Below are positions 21,069 to 29,455 of a stretch of DNA of 64,000 nt, piece after piece. The first letter of the stretch is position 1. Every line of letters begins with the position of its first letter. The stretch spans positions 2,852,001-2,916,000 of the forward strand of contig NZ_CP042301.2 of assembly GCF_007922615.2 (NCBI RefSeq), written 5' to 3'. Origin of the DNA: Nitratireductor mangrovi. Lineage in GTDB: Bacteria; Pseudomonadota; Alphaproteobacteria; Rhizobiales; Rhizobiaceae. The notes below the pieces were generated by a model. That model made no database searches and was not told the DNA's origin. It saw only the letters and a list, made by a program, of their open reading frames with translations. Made by a program: the position numbers and the translations under genes.

Positions 21069-21533
21069 ATGCGCTTCCCACGCCTCCGCATCTTTCTCCT
21101 CGCCGCCATCATGGCGGCGGGTGCCGTTTGCACGGCCGCGGCACAGGAGATGGCGGTGGTGGCCCGTCATGTCATCTATCCCGGCGAAACAATCGATGCC
21201 GGCTCGTTGTCCGAGGTCACGCTGCGCCGCAGCAACCGCATCTTTACCACGATCGCCCGTCATCCCGACGAGATTGCCGGAAAGGTTGCCAAGCGCACCC
21301 TCCTGCCCGGCAAGCTGATCCCGGTCAGCTCGGTGCGGGAAGCATATGTCGTCGAGGCGGGCTCCCCCGTTGCCGTGAGCTACGTGCACGGCGGGCTGGA
21401 AATCTCGACGATCGGCATTCCGCTCCAGCCAGGCGCTGTCGGCGATTTGGTCAAGGTCCGCAACGCCGATTCCGGCTCGGTTTTCAGCGGCATCGTGCTG
21501 GCCGACGGCTCCATCCGGGTCGGCGCCATATGA
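21069..21533 (+). CDS. flgA: P-ring assembly chaperone FlgA
   Basis: A 154-residue periplasmic chaperone for FlgI. A Sec signal peptide is visible (RFPRLRIFLLAAIMAAGAVCTAAAQ), followed by an SAF-type domain (GETIDAGSLSEVTLRRSNRIF, then LLPGKLIPVSSVR). It is shorter than enteric FlgA, as in other alphaproteobacteria. The stop overlaps the flgI ATG by four bases. Confidence 0.93.
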   Translation: MRFPRLRIFLLAAIMAAGAVCTAAAQEMAVVARHVIYPGETIDAGSLSEVTLRRSNRIFTTIARHPDEIAGKVAKRTLLPGKLIPVSSVREAYVVEAGSPVAVSYVHGGLEISTIGIPLQPGAVGDLVKVRNADSGSVFSGIVLADGSIRVGAI

Positions 21534-22750
21534 TCCGCCGCCTCGCCCTGCTCGCACTTGTATCGTTCGGCTTGACGGCTCCTGCCATGTCGGGTGGCGA
21601 TCTTGCTGACGGTTACACCGACGGCGGCAGCTATGCCGGCGGCGACATGCGGCATGTGAATATTGCTGCGGCCGGCGGCCCGTCCGCCCTGCCCCCCGCC
21701 ACCGGCCCGGCCTCGCGCATCAAGGACATCGCGACGCTGCAGACGGCCCGGGACAACCAGCTGATCGGCTACGGCCTCGTCATCGGCCTGCAGGGCACCG
21801 GCGATGGCCTGCGCAACTCGCCCTTCACCGAACAGTCGATTCGGGCCATGCTGCGCAATCTCGGCATTGCGATGGAGGATGGCAGAGCGCGTGCCAGGAA
21901 CGTCGCCGCGGTCATCGTGACCACCAACCTGCCGCCCTTCGTGCAGTCCGGATCGCGCATTGACGTCAGTGTGTCCTCGCTGGGCGACGCCACCTCGCTG
22001 GCGGGTGGCACCCTGGTCATGACACCGCTGCGCGCCCCCGACGGCGAAATCTACGCCGTGGCCCAGGGGCCAGTCTTCGTGTCCGGCTTTACCGCACAGG
22101 GCGACGCCGAGACCCTGACCAAGGGGGTACCAACGTCCGGCCGCGTGCCCAACGGCGCCATTGTCGAGCGTCAGGTCGAGGCCCGCTTCAACGATGACGC
22201 CGTCCTCACGATGCAGTTGCGCAATCCGGACTTCTCGACCGCGGTGCGCGTCACCGACACTATCAATGAATATACCGCGAGCCGGTTCGGCAAGCGCACC
22301 GCCAGCGAGCAGGATTCACGCACCATCCTGATCAAGAAACCGAACGGCATCTCCGGTGCGCGCTTCATCGCCGAGCTCGAGAACCTGATCATCCAGACCG
22401 ATTCTCCGGCGCGGGTCGTCATTGACGAGCGCACCGGCACCATCGTCATCGGCCAGGACGTGAAGATATCGCAGGTGGCGGTCAGCTACGGCGCCCTCAC
22501 CGTGCGCATCACCGAGCAGCCCAAGGTCGTGCAGCCGGCACCCTTCTCTCGCGGCGAGACCGCAGAGGAGCCGGCGACAATCATCGACGCGCAGCAGGAC
22601 GACGCTCGCGTCGCCCTCCTTGACGGACCGGATCTGCAGACACTGGTCGCCGGCCTGAACCGCATCGGCGTCAAGCCGGACGGCATCATCGCCATCCTGC
22701 AAGGCATCAAGTCCGCGGGTGCGCTGCAGGCGGAACTGGTGCTGCAGTAG
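21530..22750 (+). CDS. flgI: Flagellar P-ring protein FlgI
   Basis: A 406-residue periplasmic P-ring subunit. The ATG at 21530 overlaps the flgA stop (ATGA) and begins a signal peptide (MIRRLALLALVSFGLTAPAMS). The frame is open further upstream inside flgA, but that is a shadow. Family marks include ASRIKDIATLQTARDNQLIG, GYGLVIGLQGTGDG and DVSVSSLGDATSLAGGTL. An extra glycine-rich stretch of about 35 residues lies between the signal and the core. motE follows after 9 bp. Confidence 0.96.
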   Translation: MIRRLALLALVSFGLTAPAMSGGDLADGYTDGGSYAGGDMRHVNIAAAGGPSALPPATGPASRIKDIATLQTARDNQLIGYGLVIGLQGTGDGLRNSPFTEQSIRAMLRNLGIAMEDGRARARNVAAVIVTTNLPPFVQSGSRIDVSVSSLGDATSLAGGTLVMTPLRAPDGEIYAVAQGPVFVSGFTAQGDAETLTKGVPTSGRVPNGAIVERQVEARFNDDAVLTMQLRNPDFSTAVRVTDTINEYTASRFGKRTASEQDSRTILIKKPNGISGARFIAELENLIIQTDSPARVVIDERTGTIVIGQDVKISQVAVSYGALTVRITEQPKVVQPAPFSRGETAEEPATIIDAQQDDARVALLDGPDLQTLVAGLNRIGVKPDGIIAILQGIKSAGALQAELVLQ

Positions 22751-22759
22751 GGAGCGACC

Positions 22760-23299
22760 ATGCCGCAACGACGCTTCACGACTGACAGGAGAAGGGCGAA
22801 GCAGGGGCTATTGGCGATCGCCTTCGCCGGCCTGTGTTTCGCCTCTGGTGCGTTCGCCGTCTCCGACTCCTTCGCCCAGGCCCGCAAGGTGCCTACCCGC
22901 CTCACCGACGAGGTCCGCGAGTTCTGTGCCAACATCATCGATGCCGCGCGCGACCGCCGCTACGCGGTACAGGCGCAGGAACTGGAAAAGCTGCGCACGG
23001 AGATCGATGACCGCATCGCGGCGCTGGAAGCCAAACGGGCCGAATACGAAGACTGGCTCAAGCGGCGCGAACAGGTCATCGACAGCGCCGAAGACAGCAT
23101 CGTCGGCATTTACGCGCGCATGCGCCCCGATGCAGCCGCAGAGCGGCTGGAAAAGATGGACGCCATGCTGGCCGCCGCCATCGTGCTCAAGCTCAACCAT
23201 CGCCAGGCCGGCGTGATCCTGAACGAAATGGAAGCCCGCGCCGCGGCCAGGCTCACGAGCATCATCGCCGACGTCGCCAAGTCCGAGAACCCGACATGA
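22760..23299 (+). CDS. motE: Flagellar motor accessory protein MotE
   Basis: A 179-residue exported protein with an N-terminal hydrophobic segment (GLLAIAFAGLCFASGAFAVS) and a long helical coiled-coil-like region (QELEKLRTEIDDRIAALEAKRAEYEDWLKRREQ region) followed by an MgtE-N-like tail (AAERLEKMDAMLAAAIVLKLNHRQAGVIL). In Sinorhizobium, MotE is a periplasmic chaperone needed for MotC. Its place between flgI and flgH is the same. It overlaps flgH by four bases. Confidence 0.88.
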   Translation: MPQRRFTTDRRRAKQGLLAIAFAGLCFASGAFAVSDSFAQARKVPTRLTDEVREFCANIIDAARDRRYAVQAQELEKLRTEIDDRIAALEAKRAEYEDWLKRREQVIDSAEDSIVGIYARMRPDAAAERLEKMDAMLAAAIVLKLNHRQAGVILNEMEARAAARLTSIIADVAKSENPT

Positions 23300-24000
23300 A
23301 TCGAAACCTGTTCTTCGCGGCCGCCGCGATCGCACTCTCCGGCTGCGCTGGCGAGTTGAGCGAGATCGGGCGCGCGCCAGGCCTATCGCCGGTGGGCTCC
23401 GGCCTTGACCAGGGCAGCAGCGCGGTTCACGCCTATCCGGAACCGCCAGCCGCCCCGGTGAAGCGCTTTTCCCTGTGGGACGACACGCAGAGCCAGCTCT
23501 ACGAGGACGCGCGCGCACTTTCCGTCGGCGACATCATGACCGTCTTCATTTCGATCAACGACAAGGCGATCCTCAACAACGAATCCGACCGCACCCGAAC
23601 CACAAATCGCACCCTGGGGCTGGCGGGCGGCTACGAATGGGGCGGTGTTGGCCAATCCGGTGCAGCGGACGTCGACATCAACTCGCGCTCGACCGCCGCC
23701 GGCTCCGGCGCGACGGCGCGTTCTGAAAACATCCGCCTTTCCGTCGCAGCGGTCGTCACCGAAACCTTTCCGAACGGCAACCTGATGATCCGGGGCTCGC
23801 AGGAAGTCCGGGTCAACGCCGAGCTCCGAATCCTCACAATCGCCGGCATTGTGAGGCCGGCCGACATCAGCGCCAACAACACCATACCCTATGAACGCAT
23901 AGCGGAGGCGCGCATTTCATATGGCGGTCGCGGCCGTCTGACCGAGGTCCAGCAACCTCCTTACGGGCATCAGTTGCTCGACATCATCTCCCCGTTCTGA
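23296..24000 (+). CDS. flgH: Flagellar L-ring protein FlgH
   Basis: A 234-residue outer-membrane lipoprotein with a clear lipobox (LSGC, lipidated Cys at 17) and the L-ring core (SLWDDTQSQLYEDARALSVGDIMTVFISINDKA). It forms the bushing of the rod in the outer membrane. It overlaps motE at its start and precedes fliL by 11 bp. Confidence 0.96.
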   Translation: MNRNLFFAAAAIALSGCAGELSEIGRAPGLSPVGSGLDQGSSAVHAYPEPPAAPVKRFSLWDDTQSQLYEDARALSVGDIMTVFISINDKAILNNESDRTRTTNRTLGLAGGYEWGGVGQSGAADVDINSRSTAAGSGATARSENIRLSVAAVVTETFPNGNLMIRGSQEVRVNAELRILTIAGIVRPADISANNTIPYERIAEARISYGGRGRLTEVQQPPYGHQLLDIISPF

Positions 24001-24011
24001 CGAAACCGGCA

Positions 24012-24548
24012 ATGTCCCTCGCAAACGCCGACAACACGGACGAAGGCAAGAAGGGACCATCCCTGATCATACAGCTTGCCGTATTCGCCGTTCTGACCTT
24101 CCTCGCAATCGGTGGCGGCTGGTTTGCCGGCGCCTATCTGAAGTCGGGAACCACGGCACAACCCGAGACGGCGAAGGTGATCGTCGAAAGCGGCACGCCG
24201 GAAGCACCGGCCGAGACCGACAGCCACGAGGGCGAGACGGGTAGCGCAGAGGACGACAAACCTGCACCGCGCCTGGTCGCTTTGGACCCCGTTACGACCA
24301 ATTTGAGCGCGCCCGCCGACATCTGGGTGCGCATGGAACTCTCGATGGTGTTTGCGGCGCCGCCGGACGCGGGGCTCGTTCGCCAGATTCACCAGGATAT
24401 TCTGGCCTATATGCGCACCGTCACGCTTCAGCAGGTCCAAGGCGCCAGCGGTTTCCAGCATCTGAAGACCGACCTCGAGGAACGCGCACATATCCGCAGC
24501 AACGGCCTGGCGCGCGAACTCGTCATACGGACCCTGCTCTTCGAATGA
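24012..24548 (+). CDS. fliL: Flagellar basal body-associated protein FliL
   Basis: A 178-residue single-pass inner-membrane protein with a membrane segment near residues 18-40 (LIIQLAVFAVLTFLAIGGGW). An acidic linker (ETDSHEGETGSAEDDK) leads to a periplasmic domain ending with ARELVIRTLLFE. FliL surrounds the stator and supports torque. It overlaps fliP by four bases. Confidence 0.92.
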   Translation: MSLANADNTDEGKKGPSLIIQLAVFAVLTFLAIGGGWFAGAYLKSGTTAQPETAKVIVESGTPEAPAETDSHEGETGSAEDDKPAPRLVALDPVTTNLSAPADIWVRMELSMVFAAPPDAGLVRQIHQDILAYMRTVTLQQVQGASGFQHLKTDLEERAHIRSNGLARELVIRTLLFE

Positions 24549-25282
24549 GAACGATCGCGGCCCTTTTCGTTCTCTTGCTGGCCTCGGTCGGGACGGCTGG
24601 CGCGCAAGGACTCGACCTGGGTCAGATCGCCGGACAGGCCGACGGCGCCACGATCGGCTACATCATCCAGATTTTCGGCCTGCTGACGATCCTGTCGGTC
24701 GCGCCGGGTCTCCTCATCATGGTGACCAGCTTCACCCGCTTCGTGATCGTCTTCGCGATCCTCAGGGCGGGCATAGGCCTGCAAACCACGCCGGCCAACA
24801 TCATCCTGATCAGCCTTGCCCTCTTCATGACCTTCTACGTCATGACGCCAACCTTCGACAGTGCGTGGAACAATGGCGTGCGCCCGCTGGTCAACAACGA
24901 GATCAGCGAAACCCAGGCGATGGAGCGCATCGCCGACCCTTTCCGCGACTTCATGCTCGCCAACGTCAGGCAGACCGACTTCAACCTTTTCGCCGACCTC
25001 GCCCGCGAACGCGGCCAGAATGTCGTCGCCGGCGAACAGGTCGACCTGAGGGTATTGGTCCCGGCGTTCATGATCTCCGAGATCAGGCGTGGCTTCGAGA
25101 TCGGCTTCCTGATCGTGTTGCCGTTCCTGGTCATCGACCTGGTCGTGGCAACGGTCACGATGGCGATGGGCATGATGATGTTGCCGCCAACCGTGATCTC
25201 GTTGCCGTTCAAGATCCTGTTCTTCGTGCTGATCGATGGCTGGAACCTGCTAGTCGGCAGCCTGGTGCGCTCTTTCAACTGA
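24545..25282 (+). CDS. fliP: Flagellar type III export protein FliP
   Basis: A 245-residue export-gate subunit. A signal peptide-like N-terminus is followed by four membrane segments. Family marks are APGLLIMVTSFTRFVIVFAILRAG, ALFMTFYVM and the C-terminal LVVATVTMAMGMMMLPPTVISLPFKIL. It is the last gene of the flgB operon. A 273-bp region with flagellin control sequences follows. Confidence 0.97.
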   Translation: MRTIAALFVLLLASVGTAGAQGLDLGQIAGQADGATIGYIIQIFGLLTILSVAPGLLIMVTSFTRFVIVFAILRAGIGLQTTPANIILISLALFMTFYVMTPTFDSAWNNGVRPLVNNEISETQAMERIADPFRDFMLANVRQTDFNLFADLARERGQNVVAGEQVDLRVLVPAFMISEIRRGFEIGFLIVLPFLVIDLVVATVTMAMGMMMLPPTVISLPFKILFFVLIDGWNLLVGSLVRSFN

Positions 25283-25467
25283 GCGTCGGCAGCAAAGGCT
25301 ACCTTTCATCCAAGTCCTTTCTCGGCATGCCACCAAACACCGGGCGGCGGGTAAGAATTCGTTAGCCATTTCCCGCGAAATCGGCCGAAAAATTATCGGT
25401 TTGGTAAATTTTGTCTGTCAGAACATGGTTAAGCAGGATGGATCGGCGGCCTGACTGAAGGGTGTCG

Positions 25468-25511
25468 ACTGGCATGATGCCAAACCGTCTTACCGGTTGA
25501 GTCCGGTATGT
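25468..25511 (+). promoter_or_regulatory. Flagellin leader element, copy 1
   Basis: The element contains the 11-mer GGCATGATGCC (25471-25481), which is a dyad of 5-bp arms, then 9 nt, then a hairpin (25491-25508) with arms TACCGG and CCGGTA and a TTGAGT loop. The same layout precedes the second flagellin with about 39 of 44 bases identical and only the loop and flanks differing. It lies 44 nt before the flagellin ATG and is probably part of the promoter or 5' untranslated RNA. Translation control by FlbT, encoded downstream, is a plausible use. Confidence 0.6.
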
Positions 25512-25555
25512 CCCTGTTCAGTAAGTTTGTGACAGTTCAGTAGGGGACAGTTCCC

Positions 25556-26521
25556 ATGTCGAGTATCATGACCAATGCCGCGGCTATGACCGCGCTCAAG
25601 ACCCTTCAGGCCACCAACAAGGCCCTCGAAACCACCCAAAATCGCATCTCCACCGGCTACCGCGTTGCGGAAGCCAGCGACAACGCCGCCTACTGGTCGA
25701 TCGCTACCACCATGCGTTCGGACAACAAGGCACTTTCCACCGTCCAGGATGCCCTCGGCCTCGGCGCTGCCAAGGTCGACGTCACCTATAACGGTATCAA
25801 CGCCGCGATCGACGTCGTCGACGAGATCAAGGCCAAACTGGTTGCCGCCCGCGAGCCGGGCGTCGATCGCACCAAGATCCAGTCGGAGATCTCAGCACTT
25901 CAGGGGCAGCTGACCAGCAACGCCGCGGCCGCATCGTTCTCGGGCGAGAACTGGCTGTCGGTGGACTCCTCTGCCGGCAACTACAATGCCTCGAAGTCGA
26001 TCGTGGCGTCCTTCTCGCGCGCCGCAGACGGTTCGGTGTCGATCAGCACCATCACCGTCAACACGGTCAGCATGAAGCTGTTCGACGCCGCGGCCGACGC
26101 TGCGGCTGCCGGCACCGGCATCCTCGATGGCCGTTACGACGCAGCGACCGGCGCCCTTCTCGCCGACCAGTCGGCGGGCGGTTTCCGCGTCGTGGACCTC
26201 GACATCTCGGCCCTGACCAACAGTGCCGCGGATCTGACCACGCTGGAAAACTACATCTCCGGCGTTGACGACGCCATCACCCGCATGACGACCGCAGGCT
26301 CCGATCTCGGTGCCGTGAAGAAGCGTATCAACATGCAGGTGACGTTCGTGTCGAACCTCATGGACACGATCGACAAGGGGGTCGGCACCCTGGTCGACGC
26401 CGACATGAACAAGGAGTCGACCCGGTTGCAGGCCCTTCAGGTCCAGCAGCAGCTCGGCATCCAGGCGCTGTCGATTGCGAACCAGAATTCGCAGTCGATC
26501 ATGTCGCTCTTCCGAGGCTAG
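25556..26521 (+). CDS. flaA: Flagellin A, first copy
   Basis: A 321-residue flagellin. The N-terminal D0/D1 region (SIMTNAAAMTALKTLQATNK, then TQNRISTGYRVAEASDNAAYWSIATTMRSDNKAL) and C-terminal D0/D1 helices (LQALQVQQQLGIQALSIANQNSQSIMSLFRG) are standard. A short variable centre suits a smooth rhizobial filament subunit. It is exported by the type III system to the filament tip. The ATG at 25556 has GGGGAC upstream. It is followed by a clear terminator. The neighbouring second flagellin is very similar, indicating tandem duplication. Confidence 0.96.
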   Translation: MSSIMTNAAAMTALKTLQATNKALETTQNRISTGYRVAEASDNAAYWSIATTMRSDNKALSTVQDALGLGAAKVDVTYNGINAAIDVVDEIKAKLVAAREPGVDRTKIQSEISALQGQLTSNAAAASFSGENWLSVDSSAGNYNASKSIVASFSRAADGSVSISTITVNTVSMKLFDAAADAAAAGTGILDGRYDAATGALLADQSAGGFRVVDLDISALTNSAADLTTLENYISGVDDAITRMTTAGSDLGAVKKRINMQVTFVSNLMDTIDKGVGTLVDADMNKESTRLQALQVQQQLGIQALSIANQNSQSIMSLFRG

Positions 26522-26567
26522 TTTTACGGTTAACCGACCGTCTATCCTCAATTAACTGAATCAAAAT

Positions 26568-26598
26568 GTCCCGGCCCTATAAAGGTCGGGACTTTTTT
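26568..26598 (+). terminator. Rho-independent terminator of first flagellin gene
   Basis: A 9-bp stem, GTCCCGGCC pairing with GGTCGGGAC with one G-U pair, a 7-nt loop and six T residues immediately after. It sits 47 bp past the stop of the first flagellin and just before the leader of the second, so the two are separate units. Confidence 0.9.
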
Positions 26599-26637
26599 GT
26601 CGCAGGACGGGTCGTTGCCCGCGTTTCGGGTGCTCGA

Positions 26638-26681
26638 TTGGCATGATGCCGAGCCGTCTTACCGGTGAAGTCCGGTATGTC
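26638..26681 (+). promoter_or_regulatory. Flagellin leader element, copy 2
   Basis: The same layout as copy 1: GGCATGATGCC (26640-26650), 9 nt, then a hairpin (26660-26677) with arms TACCGG and CCGGTA. The loop is TGAAGT instead of TTGAGT, so the stem is kept while the loop differs. It ends 29 nt before the second flagellin ATG. The sequence upstream to the terminator is only about 40 bp, so any promoter must overlap or lie inside this element. Confidence 0.6.
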
Positions 26682-26710
26682 GAGTAACTGCGTTTTGTAA
26701 GGGGACACCC

Positions 26711-27673
26711 ATGTCGAGTATCATGACAAATGCGTCGGCCATGACCGCGCTCAAGACCCTCCAGGCCACCAACAAGGCTCTCGAAACCACCCAGAGCCGC
26801 ATCGCTACCGGCTTCCGCGTTGGCGAGGCAAGCGACAACGCCGCCTACTGGTCGATCGCAACCACCATGCGTTCGGACAACAAGGCCCTTTCGACCGTCC
26901 AGGATGCGCTCGGCCTCGGCGCCGCCAAGGTCGATGTCGCCTACACCGGCATCAACTCTGCGATCGACGTCGTCGACGAGATCAAGTCGAAGCTGGTTGC
27001 CGCCCGCGAACCGGGCGTCGATCGCACCAAGATCCAGTCGGAGATCGCCGCGCTTCAGGGTCAGTTGACCAGCAACGCGGCCGCCGCGACCTTCTCGGGC
27101 GAGAACTGGCTTTCGGTGGACTCCGCCGCCGCCGGCTACAGCGCCACAAAGACGATCGTGTCGTCCTTTACCCGCGCCTCCGATGGCACGGTTTCGGTCG
27201 GAACGATCTCTGTCGACACGGCAAGCACGAAGCTGTTCGACTCCGCGGCCGACGCCGCGGCAGCTGGTACCGGCATCCTCGACGGCCGCTACGACGCCGC
27301 GACCGGCGCCCTTCTTGCCGACCAGTCGGCAGGTGGTTTCACCGTGGCGACCCTGGACATTTCGGCTCTGACCAACAGTGCTGCCGACCTGACCACGCTG
27401 GAAAACTACATCTCTGGTGTTGATCACGCCATCGGCCGCATGACGACGGCGGCTTCCGACCTCGGTGCCGCCAAGAAGCGCATCGACCTGCAGTCGGAGT
27501 TCGTGGGCAACCTCATGGACACGATCGACAAGGGTGTTGGCACTCTGGTCGATGCCGACATGAACAAGGAATCGACCCGTCTCCAGGCGCTCCAGGTCCA
27601 GCAGCAGCTGGGCATCCAGGCCCTGTCGATGGCGAATTCCAACTCGCAGACCATCCTGTCGCTCTTCCGCTAA
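26711..27673 (+). CDS. Flagellin, second copy
   Basis: A 320-residue flagellin paralogue, nearly identical to the first through residues 1-125 and again through the C-terminal 110, with most differences in the central region. Minor changes (such as TQSRIATGFRV for TQNRISTGYRV) suggest diverged rather than recent copies. The ATG follows AAGGGGAC by 4 nt, a stronger site than that of the first copy. Such pairs usually give filaments built of mixed subunits in rhizobia. A GC-rich stem-loop follows. Confidence 0.95.
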   Translation: MSSIMTNASAMTALKTLQATNKALETTQSRIATGFRVGEASDNAAYWSIATTMRSDNKALSTVQDALGLGAAKVDVAYTGINSAIDVVDEIKSKLVAAREPGVDRTKIQSEIAALQGQLTSNAAAATFSGENWLSVDSAAAGYSATKTIVSSFTRASDGTVSVGTISVDTASTKLFDSAADAAAAGTGILDGRYDAATGALLADQSAGGFTVATLDISALTNSAADLTTLENYISGVDHAIGRMTTAASDLGAAKKRIDLQSEFVGNLMDTIDKGVGTLVDADMNKESTRLQALQVQQQLGIQALSMANSNSQTILSLFR

Positions 27674-27712
27674 GCGGAACACCGGCGCTCCGGCGCCGGG
27701 CGGGGGCAAATC

Positions 27713-27745
27713 TCGGGCCGCGTCCTTCAGGGCGCGGCCCGATTT
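27713..27745 (+). terminator. Probable terminator of second flagellin gene
   Basis: TCGGGCCGCG pairs perfectly with CGCGGCCCGA across a 10-nt loop, followed by only three T residues. It is placed 40 bp past the flagellin stop and just upstream of the fliF promoter element. The T-tract is short, so termination may be incomplete. Confidence 0.65.
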
Positions 27746-27752
27746 CATGCTA

Positions 27753-27773
27753 CGCGCAAGCTTCGACCTCTAG
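27753..27773 (+). promoter_or_regulatory. Candidate flagellar promoter element of fliF operon
   Basis: CGCGCAAG, 10 nt, TAG, placed 35 bp before the fliF start codon and just beyond the flagellin terminator. Same layout as the motA, DUF1217, flgB, flgE and flhA elements. Confidence 0.7.
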
Positions 27774-27808
27774 TCTCCCCGAGCCTCTTTCTTCGGGGAT
27801 GACGACCT

Positions 27809-29455
27809 TTGCCTCAACAACTCCAGACCATCATCGAGAACCTTAAGGCTCTGGGAGCGCAGCGCCTGATGATCATGGGCGGCATGGCCGCGCTGGTTCT
27901 GGCGGTGATCACCGTTGGATCGATCTATCTCAATCGGCCGGCGATGGAGACGCTCTATATCGGCCTCGACCGGGGCGACGTGACCAAGATCGGCGTCGTC
28001 CTGGGCGAAGCCGGTCTGACCTACGATATCGGGGCCGAAGGCAGTTCGGTCATGGTGTCGGCCGGACAGGCTGGCCGCGCGCGCATGATCCTGGCCGAAA
28101 AGGGTCTGCCGGCGAGCGCCAATGCGGGCTATGAACTTTTCGACAATGTCGGCTCGCTGGGCCTGACCTCGTTCATGCAGGAGATCACCCGCGTTCGGGC
28201 GCTCGAGGGCGAAATCGCGCGCACCATCCAGTCAATCTCCGGCATCAAGTCCGCACGTGTCCATATCGTCATGTCGCAACAGGCGAATTTCCGCCGCGAG
28301 GAGCAGAAGCCCACCGCATCGGTTGTCATCCGCACCCGAGGCATCGATGCTATCCAGAGTGCGATGTCGATCCGTCATCTGGTCGCCGCAGCCGTACCCG
28401 GACTGACCGCGGACAACGTCACCGTGCTCGACGCCGACGGCTCGCTCTTGGCCGCCGGCGAAGATCCCACCACCAGCTCGCTGAACCGGTCGATCTCGAT
28501 CCAGCGCACGGTTGAAAGCCAGATTTCCGACAACATCTACCGTGCGCTGGCGCCCTATCTCGGCCATGAGAACTTTCGCGCCAGTGTCAAGGCCGTGGTC
28601 AACACCGACAGCAGGCAGATCGAAGAAACCATCTTCGATCCCGATTCGCGCGTCGAACGGTCAATCCAGGTGATCCGCGAGAACGATAACTCCAACCAGA
28701 GCACGACCGCCGCGCCGGCAACTGTCGAGCAAAATCTGCCTGACGAGCAGGATGCGGCCGGCGCAACGCCGCAATCGGTCGAGGAGCGCGAACGTCGCGA
28801 GGAAATCACCAATTACGAGCTGAACTCCAAGCGGGTCGCGACCGTCAGCAATGGCTACTCGATCTCGAAGATGTCGATCGCCGTCGTGGTGAACCAGGAA
28901 CGCCTGGCCTCCGTCATCGGCGAGGGCGCAACACCGGAAATGATCGCCTCCCGCATCGCCGAGATTCGCGAAGTCGTGGCCACCGCGGCAGGACTCGACG
29001 AGGAGCGCGGCGACAAGGTTTCGGTGACGGCGCTCTCCTTCGTCGACCAGGCCGAAGCCGAGGCGGCTTCGGCACCGAGCTACCTCCAGATCGCCGCGCA
29101 ATACACTGGCTCGATGATCAACGCGCTCGCCTTCGTGGTGGTCGTTTTCCTCGTCTCCTGGTTCGGTCTGCGGCCGCTCGCCGGCATGCTGACAAAAACT
29201 GACGAGGCGGATATTCCGAGCTTCGACGACCTGCAGCTTTCGATCGGCTCGCCGCTCGACAACATTGCGCTGCCGGATCCCTTGGCCGAAATGGAGCCGA
29301 GTGAAAACGACGTCATGGAGGAGCTGAAGATGCGCTTGCGCCCGGCGCCGCAGGAGCGCCTGGCCCAGATGGTCGACCTGAACGAAGAGCGCACCGCGGC
29401 GATCCTGCGCAAGTGGACCCAGGGTGAGACCGCGGCGGAGGCGATGGCTGGCTGA
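27809..29455 (+). CDS. fliF: Flagellar MS-ring protein FliF
   Basis: A 548-residue MS-ring subunit. Membrane segments lie near residues 20-45 (MIMGGMAALVLAVITVGSIYL) and near 430-450 (NALAFVVVVFLVSWFGL). Ring-building domains lie between (ARVHIVMSQQANFRREEQKPTASVVI). The C-terminus (APQERLAQMVDLNEERTAAILRKWTQ) is the FliG-binding tail. The start is TTG 27809 behind GGGG. It is separated from visN by the rest of the cluster, unlike Sinorhizobium where fliF adjoins visN. It overlaps the FliH-like gene by one base. Confidence 0.95.
   Translation: MPQQLQTIIENLKALGAQRLMIMGGMAALVLAVITVGSIYLNRPAMETLYIGLDRGDVTKIGVVLGEAGLTYDIGAEGSSVMVSAGQAGRARMILAEKGLPASANAGYELFDNVGSLGLTSFMQEITRVRALEGEIARTIQSISGIKSARVHIVMSQQANFRREEQKPTASVVIRTRGIDAIQSAMSIRHLVAAAVPGLTADNVTVLDADGSLLAAGEDPTTSSLNRSISIQRTVESQISDNIYRALAPYLGHENFRASVKAVVNTDSRQIEETIFDPDSRVERSIQVIRENDNSNQSTTAAPATVEQNLPDEQDAAGATPQSVEERERREEITNYELNSKRVATVSNGYSISKMSIAVVVNQERLASVIGEGATPEMIASRIAEIREVVATAAGLDEERGDKVSVTALSFVDQAEAEAASAPSYLQIAAQYTGSMINALAFVVVVFLVSWFGLRPLAGMLTKTDEADIPSFDDLQLSIGSPLDNIALPDPLAEMEPSENDVMEELKMRLRPAPQERLAQMVDLNEERTAAILRKWTQGETAAEAMAG

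Noticed and set aside
25468..25511. Sigma-54 promoter reading of TGGCAT...GCC in the flagellin leader
   Set aside because: The GG and GC pairs are 6 bp apart rather than 10, and the second copy has the same wrong spacing.
26521..26570. CtrA-type TTAA-N7-TTAA site near the second flagellin
   Set aside because: The TTAA motifs are not 7 bp apart and lie before the terminator of the first flagellin.
25556..27673. Mobile-element origin of the flagellin pair
   Set aside because: No inverted repeats, target duplications or transposase are present; tandem gene duplication explains the pair.
26561..27748. Minus-strand open frame over the second flagellin
   Set aside because: It mirrors the flagellin coding strand, and a similar shadow lies over the first flagellin.
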